From the NCBI GenBank assembly GCA_037129555.1, contig JBAXUS010000004.1, positions 21,341 to 85,340 of the forward strand: a stretch of DNA of 64,000 nucleotides, given 5' to 3'. Below the pieces are notes generated by a model, which was given only the letters and a program-made list of their open reading frames with translations, made no database searches and was not told the DNA's origin. The position numbers and the translations under genes are program-made. Origin of the DNA: JANXLS01 sp037129555. GTDB lineage: Bacteria > Planctomycetota > SZUA-567 > H5-PLA8. Shown in pieces: positions 1 through 8,340 of the stretch; the stretch's first letter is position 1, and each line of letters starts with the position of its first letter.

Positions 1-512
1 AACGCAGCTGGCTTTTGAATGAGCGCTTCCGGTTGATTCGGCTTCGGAGTTGTCTTGTTCTTTTCAGTCGCTACCTGAGGCGGCGGTTCGACAACAGCGG
101 CAGGCGCTTCGGGTACTGGAGGCAAAGCATTGGCTTTGGGTGGAACCACTGTAGCCATCTCGCCGGGAGGCGGTGCCGCAATGGGCGGCTTGTTGCCCGC
201 TGCTTCCGCCGGATCGGCAAGCATGTTTAAAAACGAATCATCAAGCATCACCGATACCGGCTGCTCAGTCGCGGGTGGCGGCGTGAAATTGAACGACATG
301 CAAAAAAACACAAGCGCGTGCACCGACCCCACGGCCAGTAAAATGCCCAGCCAATAGAGGGGCGTGCTATCCGAATCATCGTCGAGCGAGTATACGAGTC
401 CGTTCAAGTTTGGAGCACCTTGCGCCGGGTCAAACGACTGCGAAAAAAGTGACTGACTACGAGACGAACGTTGCGCCAAAAGCTTCACGCTATCGCCATT
501 TTCAATCCGCAA
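1..512 (-). CDS. Proline-rich single-pass membrane protein, truncated at the window edge
   Basis: An open frame runs on the minus strand from just after the smpB stop through position 1 without a stop, so its C terminus lies outside the window. The visible part has a polar N-terminal tail of about 50 residues, one hydrophobic segment (WLGILLAVGSVHALVFF, encoded near 300-355), then a long stretch rich in Pro, Ala and Glu with PPP runs. This is the look of a TonB-like or SPOR-type anchored periplasmic protein, but no domain is visible, so no function is given. The start is unsettled: TTG at 512 has a weak GGCGG upstream and GTG at 488 has nothing clear. It follows smpB by about 35 bases in the same direction and could be co-transcribed. 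Confidence 0.55.
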   Translation of the reverse strand, partial: MRIENGDSVKLLAQRSSRSQSLFSQSFDPAQGAPNLNGLVYSLDDDSDSTPLYWLGILLAVGSVHALVFFCMSFNFTPPPATEQPVSVMLDDSFLNMLADPAEAAGNKPPIAAPPPGEMATVVPPKANALPPVPEAPAAVVEPPPQVATEKNKTTPKPNQPEALIQKPAA

Positions 513-547
513 TATTACCGCCGAGCGCGGACAATTGAAATCAAAAA

Positions 548-1039
548 CTATTTCGCGCCCTTGCTTCGAAGAGTCCTGTCAATGTCGCGCTTCACTTCTT
601 TGTCCTTCAGCGACGAGCGCCGGTCCGCGAAACTTTTTCCGCGTCCCAAGCCCAGCAGCACTTTCACCCAGGGTCCCTTGAAATACATCTGCAAAGGCAC
701 AACAGTCATGCCTGATTTCTCGGACTGACCGCGCAGTTTGTCGATTTCGCGCCGCGACAGCAACAGCTTCCGTTGTCGCACCGGCTCGGGCAACTGGACG
801 TGCGCTTTGTCGTACAAGCTGATTTGCAGACCGATCAGCCAGCATTCATTGTCGTACACGCGGGCGTAGCAATCCGCGAAACTCAGGTTCCGCGTCCGCA
901 GGCTTTTCACTTCGCTTCCGGCCAGCACAATCCCGGCTTCGAACGTGTCTTCGATGATGTAATCGTGGCGCGCGCGCGGATTGTTCGCGATCAGTTTGCG
1001 ATACGGCTCCTTCTCGGCGCTCTTCTCTTCTTTCTTCAT
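548..1039 (-). CDS. smpB: SsrA-binding protein SmpB
   Basis: SmpB binds the tRNA-like part of tmRNA and delivers it to stalled ribosomes for trans-translation. The 163-residue length fits the family (about 150-165). The sequence shows the family signatures: HDYIIEDTFEAGIVLAGSEVKSLR near residues 25-45 (split here as HDYIIEDTFEAG then LAGSEVKSLR), NLSFADCYARV, and a basic tail with KGKSFADRR and DIDRTLR. A Lys/Glu-rich stretch precedes the core. No tmRNA gene was recognised nearby. It is divergent from the amidase at 1143. Confidence 0.96.
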   Translation of the reverse strand: MKKEEKSAEKEPYRKLIANNPRARHDYIIEDTFEAGIVLAGSEVKSLRTRNLSFADCYARVYDNECWLIGLQISLYDKAHVQLPEPVRQRKLLLSRREIDKLRGQSEKSGMTVVPLQMYFKGPWVKVLLGLGRGKSFADRRSSLKDKEVKRDIDRTLRSKGAK

Positions 1040-1142
1040 GATCTTAATTTACCAGAAACTTCGAAAGCCTCGCGTCCAAATTGCCGATAAGCGAGGACGA
1101 CCCAACGCCCTCGACTCCCATGGCTCGTGAAAATGAGGCGGC

Positions 1143-1901
1143 ATGAATTGGCTGACGGACATGTTCTCCAGCGCGACCGTGGCATCCAGCGCCTCTGGTC
1201 GGCCCGTCAAGCGCCGCCGTTCTCGACCCAAATTTGCGTTTAAAAAAATATCGGTTCGCACACGCAGAATCCTGATCATCGCCATGATTGCGATTCTTGC
1301 AGCGGCTGCGATCCCCACCGGGCTCTGGCTTTTCAGTGGAAAAAATAGTCGCTCCAAATTTTCGCTCCGCTCGCTTTTCCCCGCCTTCCCCACTCCGTCC
1401 GCGCCTGGGGTTCCGGCGTTTGAAGATGAAGCACTCGCCACCGATCCCGGTGCACAGCCCCGACGGTGGCGCTACATCGTCATTCATCACTCCGGCGGAA
1501 ACACCGGCAGTGCGCAAAGCTTTGATGCGTACCACCGCGAGACAAAAGGCTGGCAGAGCCTCGGTTATCATTTCGTGATCGGCAACGGTAAAGGTCAGGC
1601 GGACGGTAAAATCGCGCCTGGACCGCGCTGGTACGGACAACAGACCGGTGCGCATGCGCACTCCGCTGAACACAATGAATTCGGTATCGGCATCTGCCTC
1701 GTCGGAAACTTCGACGCGCTGAATCCGACGACTCCGCAATGGCAGGCGCTCATCGATCTTGTCAAGCGCTTGAGCGTCCGCTACTCGATTCCCGCTCGGA
1801 ACATCGTTGGCCACAGTCAAATCCGGATGGGTGGAACGACGGCGTGCCCGGGCAAAAATTTCAACGTTCAAGCGCTCCGCGATGCAGTCCTCAGTGAATG
1901 A
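1143..1901 (+). CDS. Membrane-anchored N-acetylmuramoyl-L-alanine amidase (Amidase_2/PGRP fold)
   Basis: Predicted zinc amidase that cuts the amide bond between muramic acid and the stem peptide. Residues 1-42 are basic and probably cytoplasmic; residues about 43-65 form one membrane segment; the catalytic domain fills about 105-252. The zinc-ligand pattern of the Amidase_2 family can be read: IVIHHSGG near the domain start, VGHSQIR in the later His region and TACPGKNF with the Cys ligand close to the end. The substrate-side YHFVIGNG and AHAHSAEHNEFGIGICLVG motifs are also present. The start ATG has GAGG about 7 bases upstream. The gene ends in a strong hairpin that it shares with the convergent pseudopilin-like gene. 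A regulatory PGRP-like role instead of catalysis is possible but less likely. Confidence 0.88.
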   Translation: MNWLTDMFSSATVASSASGRPVKRRRSRPKFAFKKISVRTRRILIIAMIAILAAAAIPTGLWLFSGKNSRSKFSLRSLFPAFPTPSAPGVPAFEDEALATDPGAQPRRWRYIVIHHSGGNTGSAQSFDAYHRETKGWQSLGYHFVIGNGKGQADGKIAPGPRWYGQQTGAHAHSAEHNEFGIGICLVGNFDALNPTTPQWQALIDLVKRLSVRYSIPARNIVGHSQIRMGGTTACPGKNFNVQALRDAVLSE

Positions 1902-1930
1902 AAAAAGCCGCTTGAATCAGCGGCTTTCTT
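1902..1930. terminator. Bidirectional intrinsic terminator
   Basis: Stem AAAGCCGCT (1904-1912) pairs with AGCGGCTTT (1919-1927), with a six-base loop. It is flanked by A-rich sequence on the left and TTTCTT on the right, so both strands get a U-rich tail. It lies between convergent genes. Confidence 0.85.
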
Positions 1931-1960
1931 CGAACTCATTTTCGTTTCATCCCGGCAGTC

Positions 1961-4900
1961 TTATTCGACCGCTTCACGGAACCACAGGATTCGCGGCGAC
2001 TGGATGTACACAATCGAAATGTCGTCGAAGACCGGCGTGTCCAGCAGATAGTGGACACCTGGATCGACAGTATCACTCGGCGCATACGGATCGACATTCT
2101 TGCGGTCCACCGGGTACTGGAAGCGAACTCGGTAGTGCAATTCGCCAGCAGTAGCCAACGTGCGCTTACCCGGATTTGACGGATCGATGTAGCAGTTTTC
2201 CGCTTCCGGATCCGAGAACGCGCTGACCGCTTCGGGCTTCCTCGTCTTCTTGTTGATCACAAAACCGACCATGGGTTTGACACTGTTCATATCAAACTTG
2301 GAGGTACTGTTGCCGGTGTACTTCACCAGTTCCACTTTGACACCCTTGCTCCATGACGTTTGATCCGTCGTGTCGTCATGCTGACGCTTCACCCCTCTGA
2401 ATTTATCCGGGACCGACTTGTTCACGTTATCATTCATCGGGCCCTTCCAACTACCCTGAGAATAGCGATTATCCTTGCCAGCTGGCGCGTTGTACACCGA
2501 GTCGTAATCAATATCCTTGTTGTACATCGCGTAGTCGAACGGACCTCGGAATTCAACGTTCTGAGTTTTATTGCCCATGATGTTTTCGAATCGTTTCCAA
2601 CGAGTCGGTGAAAGGTCCTTGTACTCATGCATAAACCGGGGCGTAAAGACATTCCAACTAACGCGCGCCACAGCCACCTGATCGTCACTCTTGACTTGAT
2701 TGCCTTCAAGCGACTGGATCAATGATTGCGATACGAACGTCGGCCAGTACTCATTGTACGTCTTACCGTTTGTGGCTTTCGGCAGATAGTACCGGCTGAG
2801 CGTCATTTCTTCAGAAATCATCTTCGACGTCCACGCCTTCTTAGAAATTCTCAACTCATCGACCGTCGCCATGGTGGTATCGCACGGCTGGATTTTATAG
2901 ATGTGCGTATAGTACAACGCACGCTTTTCTGCCATTGGCTGTTTGTCTGCCATTGACTGTTTGGTCGGCGCTTCAACTTCTGCGTTGACCTTATCCTGTT
3001 GTTCGTTGATGCAGGACAAAGGCGGAGTCGTTGCCTGATCCTTCACATCCGTGTTGGGCGCTTCTTTCTCGGCCTCGTCCTTGTTCACCGGAGCAAACTT
3101 GATGAACGGGCGGGGCGGACGCGGGTGCGGCGGCGGATACTGGGGCGGTCGCGGTCCCGGAGGGCCTGGCGGATAAGGGATGCGCGGAGGCGCCGGCGTC
3201 GGCGGCGGCGGACTCGGAGGCAGCGGCTGAGGATACGGATTGTTCGGCGCATAGCCCTGATTCGTGTTATTCAGCGAGAAACACGCCGTCAAATAATCAG
3301 GCGAATTGCGCTGCGCAAACGTATACGCTGCGGGTTGGCCCTCCAAATCGGTATTGTAAGCCCATCCATTACACGTACTGTTGCCTTCTCGATCGGTTTG
3401 CGATCCAAGCCAGACATCGCACATAGCCTGATACGTTCCCTCTTTAGGACGATCAAGCAAGACGGCATTGTAATCTTGTCTCTTATTTTTAGTCACATCG
3501 TACAAGTAAGGATACAAACGTTGGCTCACCACCACATTTGACGCCTTGTAGGCTTTACCTTCCGGAAATCGAGAGGTGCTGATGAACGGACGCATAATGT
3601 TGCGTGCCACATTTTCAGCATCTTTCTCACCGTTGATCCGAATCTGCGGATCATCTGGTGATTTGGTTCGATCCGGCACTGAAGTCACAGTTGGATCACG
3701 CTTGTTTTGCTGCTTGGCTTCTGCACTGGTTGCTGCGGCGGGTGCAATTATCCAATCATTGCGCCCATCGTTGGCTTCCCACATGCCAAACGTATCCGAT
3801 TTGATCACTCCACTGAAGTATACGGCTGCAACATCGTAATCGTAGAATCCATCCAAGAGCAGACCATCGGCGAATTTGGGTCCGATGAATCCTGCACCCC
3901 ACGATATGTTGGCAATGCCCATCATTTGAGAATCGATTTTATATTTGTTATCCGTAACCCGTGTTGCATTCGGAACACCAACCGGCTTTGCGGTCCCCAT
4001 TTTGTGGACTTGCCCCACATAGGTCCATCGGAAAGGCTGCACATAGAAACTCGGTGTTTCATAGAGATTCATCGAGTCTCGTGGGTCTTGATCCATTCCT
4101 TTAGGAGGTACAACAACGCCGTTCGCGCTGACGGGGTATTTGCCCCAATCCTGCGTTGACGTGCCAGCGTGCAATCCAACTCCCACACCATTGTCATGCC
4201 GGTCTTCTAAAACACAGTAGAACGTACCGTCGAAGAAGTCAGTACCACAGTATTTGTCCGGTTCTGAGAATGTAGGTCGTTTTTTACCCACCATCGTCGG
4301 AGACAACGGCTCCATGACGCCACGCACGTACCCATTCTTTGCAAGTTTATTACCACGAGCACCCGTAGCGGCACCGGCAGAACTTCCGTTAAAGAATTCA
4401 TGTTCCTGATGATCATTCGCATGCCACGTCGTCTTGACCCACATCGAAATCGTGCAGCCGTCTTTGTGGCCAGGCATGTAGTTATAAGCATCTTTCTGAT
4501 CATTGAATGGCTTCATCCATGCAGTTCCAGTCGGAAAAGTAGGATTGGTGATGCTGCCGTGTCCACCCCCTCGTAAATATGGAGGATTGTCAATTCTTGA
4601 CTGTGTCGCTGCGATCGTAAACGTGCTACCGACCGGGAACAGGAACGAATCAGAGAGCAACGGATTCTTACCATTTGCAACTGCCGCTTCGTCTCCATTT
4701 CCAATTCGTCCACCCCCAAACGCATATTTCAAAGTTGCATCATTGCAGGATACGCCGAGTGCTCCCAGATAAACGCCGTCCGGTCGCAAATCGCCGACTC
4801 GGCAACTCATGCAGTATTCGTAGCGCATTTTTTGCGGGTCGGTCGGGAACGAATTCAATGATCCTGAAGGCTGCAGATTCAACAGGAAGATCGGATTTGT

Positions 4901-7900
4901 CTTTTTGGATCCAGTCAATGGCGCGGACATACCCGGCAACAAATCTTCGACCGAGAAGGAGTCCATTTCGATGGACTTGCTTGGATCCTTCTCCTGAATG
5001 CCATCGTTCATGAAACCCAGCAAGCTGATGGTGTCGCACACACGCTTCGTCGCGTCCATCGGATTCTTGGCTTGCTCGCGCCCGTTTCCAAGACAATTGT
5101 CTGAATCCAGATCGCCGTCAAAGCTGGCCAGGAACGTGTCTGCATGATCTTCCGCTCCAATTTTCGGATCGAAAACCAAGCTATTCGACGCCAAAAACAG
5201 TTGTCCATCGTAACCGGCTGGCAGAACATGGTTGGCAATCACATCAGGAACTGCGTAGCCCGATCCTGCACCAATATTCGACCACGACTTTTTTGTATTG
5301 CGACCGGTTGCATCCTTCGCGCTTGTATCGACACAGTCCTTCATTCTATCAGCATGCTTAAAACGATAACGCATGGGAACCAAAGGTTCAGGACCCGTAT
5401 CGAGTGACAGGAAATCACCCACATTGTCTGCATCGCGGGTAATCTTGCCACGATCCGTCATGCCGGAGTGGTTGTCTCCATTTGTATTGCCATAGCCCTC
5501 TCCGGGTGCCTTCGTGAAATGGCCTTCCACGAATTGCCGTTGAGTCGATTCGCGCCAAACGTCATAGACTTGAACCAACGCTTCGAGCTTTCGTTCGGCG
5601 CGCACTTCGCCACCCAAGACGACCTGTCCCACGGAATGGATTTCGTATACTCCACCGGCGTCCATCGTGAATTCAGTCGTCGAGCGGTTCATGTCCGACT
5701 TATCGATCATTTCATCGAAGCGATAGCGAACATTGCGAATGTAGTAGAATCGACCATTCGGTGCCTTTTGGTACGGATTTTCCTTACCTGTAATAGGAGG
5801 TGGTGCCACTTCGCCCGGATTTGCAGCAATAATCCTTATCTCGCCATCATTCGGTGCTGGCGGAATGCGAGGATCGTTCGGGAACATGGGCTCTGGCCAA
5901 TTGGGCGTGTCAATCGGCTCGCGATCTTTCGTGACAGGTCCAACCTTCAATTTTTTTGCAATTTCTGGTTTGTTTGTAGGCATCATCGGCGCGCCTGGTT
6001 TCGACTTCGGGTCAAAATTTTCGCCCGTAATCACTGGCTCCATGCTGGTGAAATTGCGGCCCCAGCGATCAATCCATTCGATGTTGGGATTGAATTTCAG
6101 CAAATCCGTGTTGGAGTTGAAATGGGCCATGATCATCGGCGCAAGCGAGAAGCGCTTCGGGCGACCATCTTCGTAGTGCGGTCCCTTTTCAATGCGGTCT
6201 TCATCCCACGGTTGCACCACGCGGAAGAAGAAATCATCCCAGCTTCGGAACGGGCCGCGAGCAGCCGGATAGGATTTCACTGCGGGATCATAATCGTTGG
6301 TCAACGGCATCCGGGTTCTCGGATCAATTCGAGCCTGGCGCGCTACGATAATGCGGTACGCCAATTCGTGCGCTTCGGTGCACTTTCCGCCACCCGTAAT
6401 AAAATTCGGAGCGGCCAGTGCGCCATAATTATTCAAATACCCAAACGCCGTTTTGTCGCTCCACGGTTCAGGGCGATTCAAAACCGGTTTGCCACTGTCC
6501 TGCGGCACACGTTTCTGGCCAGCTTCCGACGGAATACCGTCCGGCCACAATTTGAATATGTCGTCGATGGCCCAGCTCTTGGCCGTCTTCTTGTTCATGA
6601 TCTTGTCTTCGACAGCGTCCGTTCCAACCGACATCGGTGTGCCGTGTTGAACGTTGATACCCATGAACATCGCGATCAGTACTTTGTCTGATGCGGTGTT
6701 GATGTTGATCGGAGCGCGGTGAATACACAGCGGATACTTCTTGTAATTGATATTCGGATCGTCCTGAAGATGTCCATCAGGATTCAGCACGGGTTCGCCG
6801 AAATTCTTATCGTTGGCTGTTTTCGTCAGCATCGCATCTTCTTTGCTGATGATCATGTACGCACTGGTCGGACCCGGCGGAATCGCGAATTCGTAATCGA
6901 CTTCGATCCAATCAATTCCGTTTTCTTTGATCCGGCGCAACTGGCCCGCACCATGGCCATTGATGATCGACAAATAGGAGCCTACCAGCGAGCCACGTGA
7001 ATTTTGCGGATCATCGATATGCTTGCCCTTATCGTCCACCGACGACACCCAGCTCTTGTCGCGGTCAATGGCACGATAATCGTCAGAGAATTCAAACTTC
7101 CCCATCCCGATTGTATTCGTATCCACCCACGAATCGATCGTGATGTAGTCGCGAATCGCATTGAATTTTACGGACCGCTCCAACTCTTCCAACTCGGGGT
7201 GAGCCGGATTGTAAACGGCTGACAATGCAGTTTTTACGTCTTCAAGGCGTTGAAACCGGCCATGGGTACCGCGGTACGCAGCGATGGCATAGCCATCACC
7301 ATACAACGCATTGCCATCCGGCCCGGCAATCGGATAATTACCACCGTCTTTGCGATAGTACAAATCGGTACGAGCCGAGGTGTCGTCCTTGTTGAATTTG
7401 GTGTCATAGAATTCAGCCGGTGCGCCTTCTTCCAGCCAGCGGCGCGGTTGGAGCGCGTCCAGATTGGCAGCCACCAAAGGCGCTCCGATCACGCGGCAGA
7501 GATTGTCCAGCAACACGCCCACATTGTCGCCAGCATTCACATTGATGCGGCTGGAAGTGTCAGCGATGTCCAGCATGAACCGGTCGCTGTTCGGACCTGC
7601 TGAACTGCTCAGTGCGCGCGTGTAGGATAAAAATTCGTCCGCCGAACCGACGACGCCAGTGGGATTGCGAGCCGGGAACGACACATGGCGCTGAGCGCCA
7701 TTCAACCAGTCCGTTTGGTACCACGGATCGGTCGGGTCTTCAGTCTTTAAGAACGCCTGTTCCTGCAATCGCGCGATGGCGTCGCTCATACCTGCACGAG
7801 CCATCATGTCGGCTCGTACACTCTCAGTGTATCGACCAGCTGACTTGTTCTGCGAGATGGTCAGCGTATAAAATCCCGCTCCCATCGCCGCCAAAACAGC

Positions 7901-7978
7901 CAACACTCCGGCCACCATGATCAATGTGACGCCTTTTTGGCCGCGTCGTATCGATCTTGATCCCTTTGCGGTGCTCAC
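1961..7978 (-). CDS. Giant GspK/pseudopilin-like protein with LamG-like and proline-rich regions
   Basis: A single uninterrupted frame of 2005 residues. The start is GTG at 7978, because GGAGG sits 8 bases upstream. The N terminus is a basic leader ending in Gly16, followed by VTLIMVAGVLAVLAAMGAGF. This is a type IV prepilin-like cleavage site and helix, but position +5 is Met, not Glu, as in the GspK minor pseudopilin. Two GspK-style motifs follow, RINVNAGD (about 145) and PININTASDKVL (about 430), as in its helix-hairpin-helix domain. A concanavalin/LamG-like region begins near 1165 (CTISMWVKT) and a closing-strand motif, TVDELRISKKAW, lies near 1715. Between them, near 1575-1640, is a tract of PPPP and PxPP repeats. 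Ordinary GspK proteins are about 300-350 residues, so some 1500 residues have no obvious relative. Inferred role: a huge minor pseudopilin or surface fibre tip assembled by the machinery that includes PilC. Confidence 0.7.
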   Translation of the reverse strand: MSTAKGSRSIRRGQKGVTLIMVAGVLAVLAAMGAGFYTLTISQNKSAGRYTESVRADMMARAGMSDAIARLQEQAFLKTEDPTDPWYQTDWLNGAQRHVSFPARNPTGVVGSADEFLSYTRALSSSAGPNSDRFMLDIADTSSRINVNAGDNVGVLLDNLCRVIGAPLVAANLDALQPRRWLEEGAPAEFYDTKFNKDDTSARTDLYYRKDGGNYPIAGPDGNALYGDGYAIAAYRGTHGRFQRLEDVKTALSAVYNPAHPELEELERSVKFNAIRDYITIDSWVDTNTIGMGKFEFSDDYRAIDRDKSWVSSVDDKGKHIDDPQNSRGSLVGSYLSIINGHGAGQLRRIKENGIDWIEVDYEFAIPPGPTSAYMIISKEDAMLTKTANDKNFGEPVLNPDGHLQDDPNINYKKYPLCIHRAPININTASDKVLIAMFMGINVQHGTPMSVGTDAVEDKIMNKKTAKSWAIDDIFKLWPDGIPSEAGQKRVPQDSGKPVLNRPEPWSDKTAFGYLNNYGALAAPNFITGGGKCTEAHELAYRIIVARQARIDPRTRMPLTNDYDPAVKSYPAARGPFRSWDDFFFRVVQPWDEDRIEKGPHYEDGRPKRFSLAPMIMAHFNSNTDLLKFNPNIEWIDRWGRNFTSMEPVITGENFDPKSKPGAPMMPTNKPEIAKKLKVGPVTKDREPIDTPNWPEPMFPNDPRIPPAPNDGEIRIIAANPGEVAPPPITGKENPYQKAPNGRFYYIRNVRYRFDEMIDKSDMNRSTTEFTMDAGGVYEIHSVGQVVLGGEVRAERKLEALVQVYDVWRESTQRQFVEGHFTKAPGEGYGNTNGDNHSGMTDRGKITRDADNVGDFLSLDTGPEPLVPMRYRFKHADRMKDCVDTSAKDATGRNTKKSWSNIGAGSGYAVPDVIANHVLPAGYDGQLFLASNSLVFDPKIGAEDHADTFLASFDGDLDSDNCLGNGREQAKNPMDATKRVCDTISLLGFMNDGIQEKDPSKSIEMDSFSVEDLLPGMSAPLTGSKKTNPIFLLNLQPSGSLNSFPTDPQKMRYEYCMSCRVGDLRPDGVYLGALGVSCNDATLKYAFGGGRIGNGDEAAVANGKNPLLSDSFLFPVGSTFTIAATQSRIDNPPYLRGGGHGSITNPTFPTGTAWMKPFNDQKDAYNYMPGHKDGCTISMWVKTTWHANDHQEHEFFNGSSAGAATGARGNKLAKNGYVRGVMEPLSPTMVGKKRPTFSEPDKYCGTDFFDGTFYCVLEDRHDNGVGVGLHAGTSTQDWGKYPVSANGVVVPPKGMDQDPRDSMNLYETPSFYVQPFRWTYVGQVHKMGTAKPVGVPNATRVTDNKYKIDSQMMGIANISWGAGFIGPKFADGLLLDGFYDYDVAAVYFSGVIKSDTFGMWEANDGRNDWIIAPAAATSAEAKQQNKRDPTVTSVPDRTKSPDDPQIRINGEKDAENVARNIMRPFISTSRFPEGKAYKASNVVVSQRLYPYLYDVTKNKRQDYNAVLLDRPKEGTYQAMCDVWLGSQTDREGNSTCNGWAYNTDLEGQPAAYTFAQRNSPDYLTACFSLNNTNQGYAPNNPYPQPLPPSPPPPTPAPPRIPYPPGPPGPRPPQYPPPHPRPPRPFIKFAPVNKDEAEKEAPNTDVKDQATTPPLSCINEQQDKVNAEVEAPTKQSMADKQPMAEKRALYYTHIYKIQPCDTTMATVDELRISKKAWTSKMISEEMTLSRYYLPKATNGKTYNEYWPTFVSQSLIQSLEGNQVKSDDQVAVARVSWNVFTPRFMHEYKDLSPTRWKRFENIMGNKTQNVEFRGPFDYAMYNKDIDYDSVYNAPAGKDNRYSQGSWKGPMNDNVNKSVPDKFRGVKRQHDDTTDQTSWSKGVKVELVKYTGNSTSKFDMNSVKPMVGFVINKKTRKPEAVSAFSDPEAENCYIDPSNPGKRTLATAGELHYRVRFQYPVDRKNVDPYAPSDTVDPGVHYLLDTPVFDDISIVYIQSPRILWFREAVE

Positions 7979-8340
7979 GGTTCGATCCTCCAAAAATACC
8001 AAAATGCCCAAAACGTGTTTACATCGAATTTTAATAATCGATCTGTTCGATCTGTTTATTCAGCCGTCCGCCGACGCTCGTTCCGCCGACTTCTTTAATA
8101 GGGTGTAGCGTCAGAATCAAAAGACGGACCCGGAATCTTAAAGATTTCTAAATTATTTTCAGTTGGCGCGCGTTTGCAAGCCAAAAATGCCCTAATTCCT
8201 TCACGATCTGGAGCGACCGCAGGATTGCCGCCGCTTCTAACAAACCCTTTTTTATATCGATCCCTCTACAATTCGACATGAAACACGAGATATTATACTG
8301 TACTGTGTAGTAATTGAACTGTGTACGGAGTCATACACGT
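7979..8340. other. Divergent intergenic region
   Basis: About 360 bases between the divergent pseudopilin-like and kinase genes, with no convincing coding frame. It is AT-rich at both ends. A promoter candidate for the kinase is listed separately. Short GATCGA/GATCTG repeats occur near 8040-8060. Confidence 0.5.
8272..8299 (+). promoter_or_regulatory. Candidate sigma-70-like promoter for the kinase gene
   Basis: TTCGAC (8272-8277), a 16-base spacer, then TATACT (8294-8299). This lies 42 bases upstream of the chosen ATG. The match is moderate and found by eye. Confidence 0.35.

Noticed and set aside
548..1140. Search for a tmRNA gene next to smpB
   Set aside because: No tRNA-like ends or tag reading frame could be seen.
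5468..6691. Open plus-strand frame of 407 residues
   Set aside because: Antisense to the giant pseudopilin-like gene; no domain.
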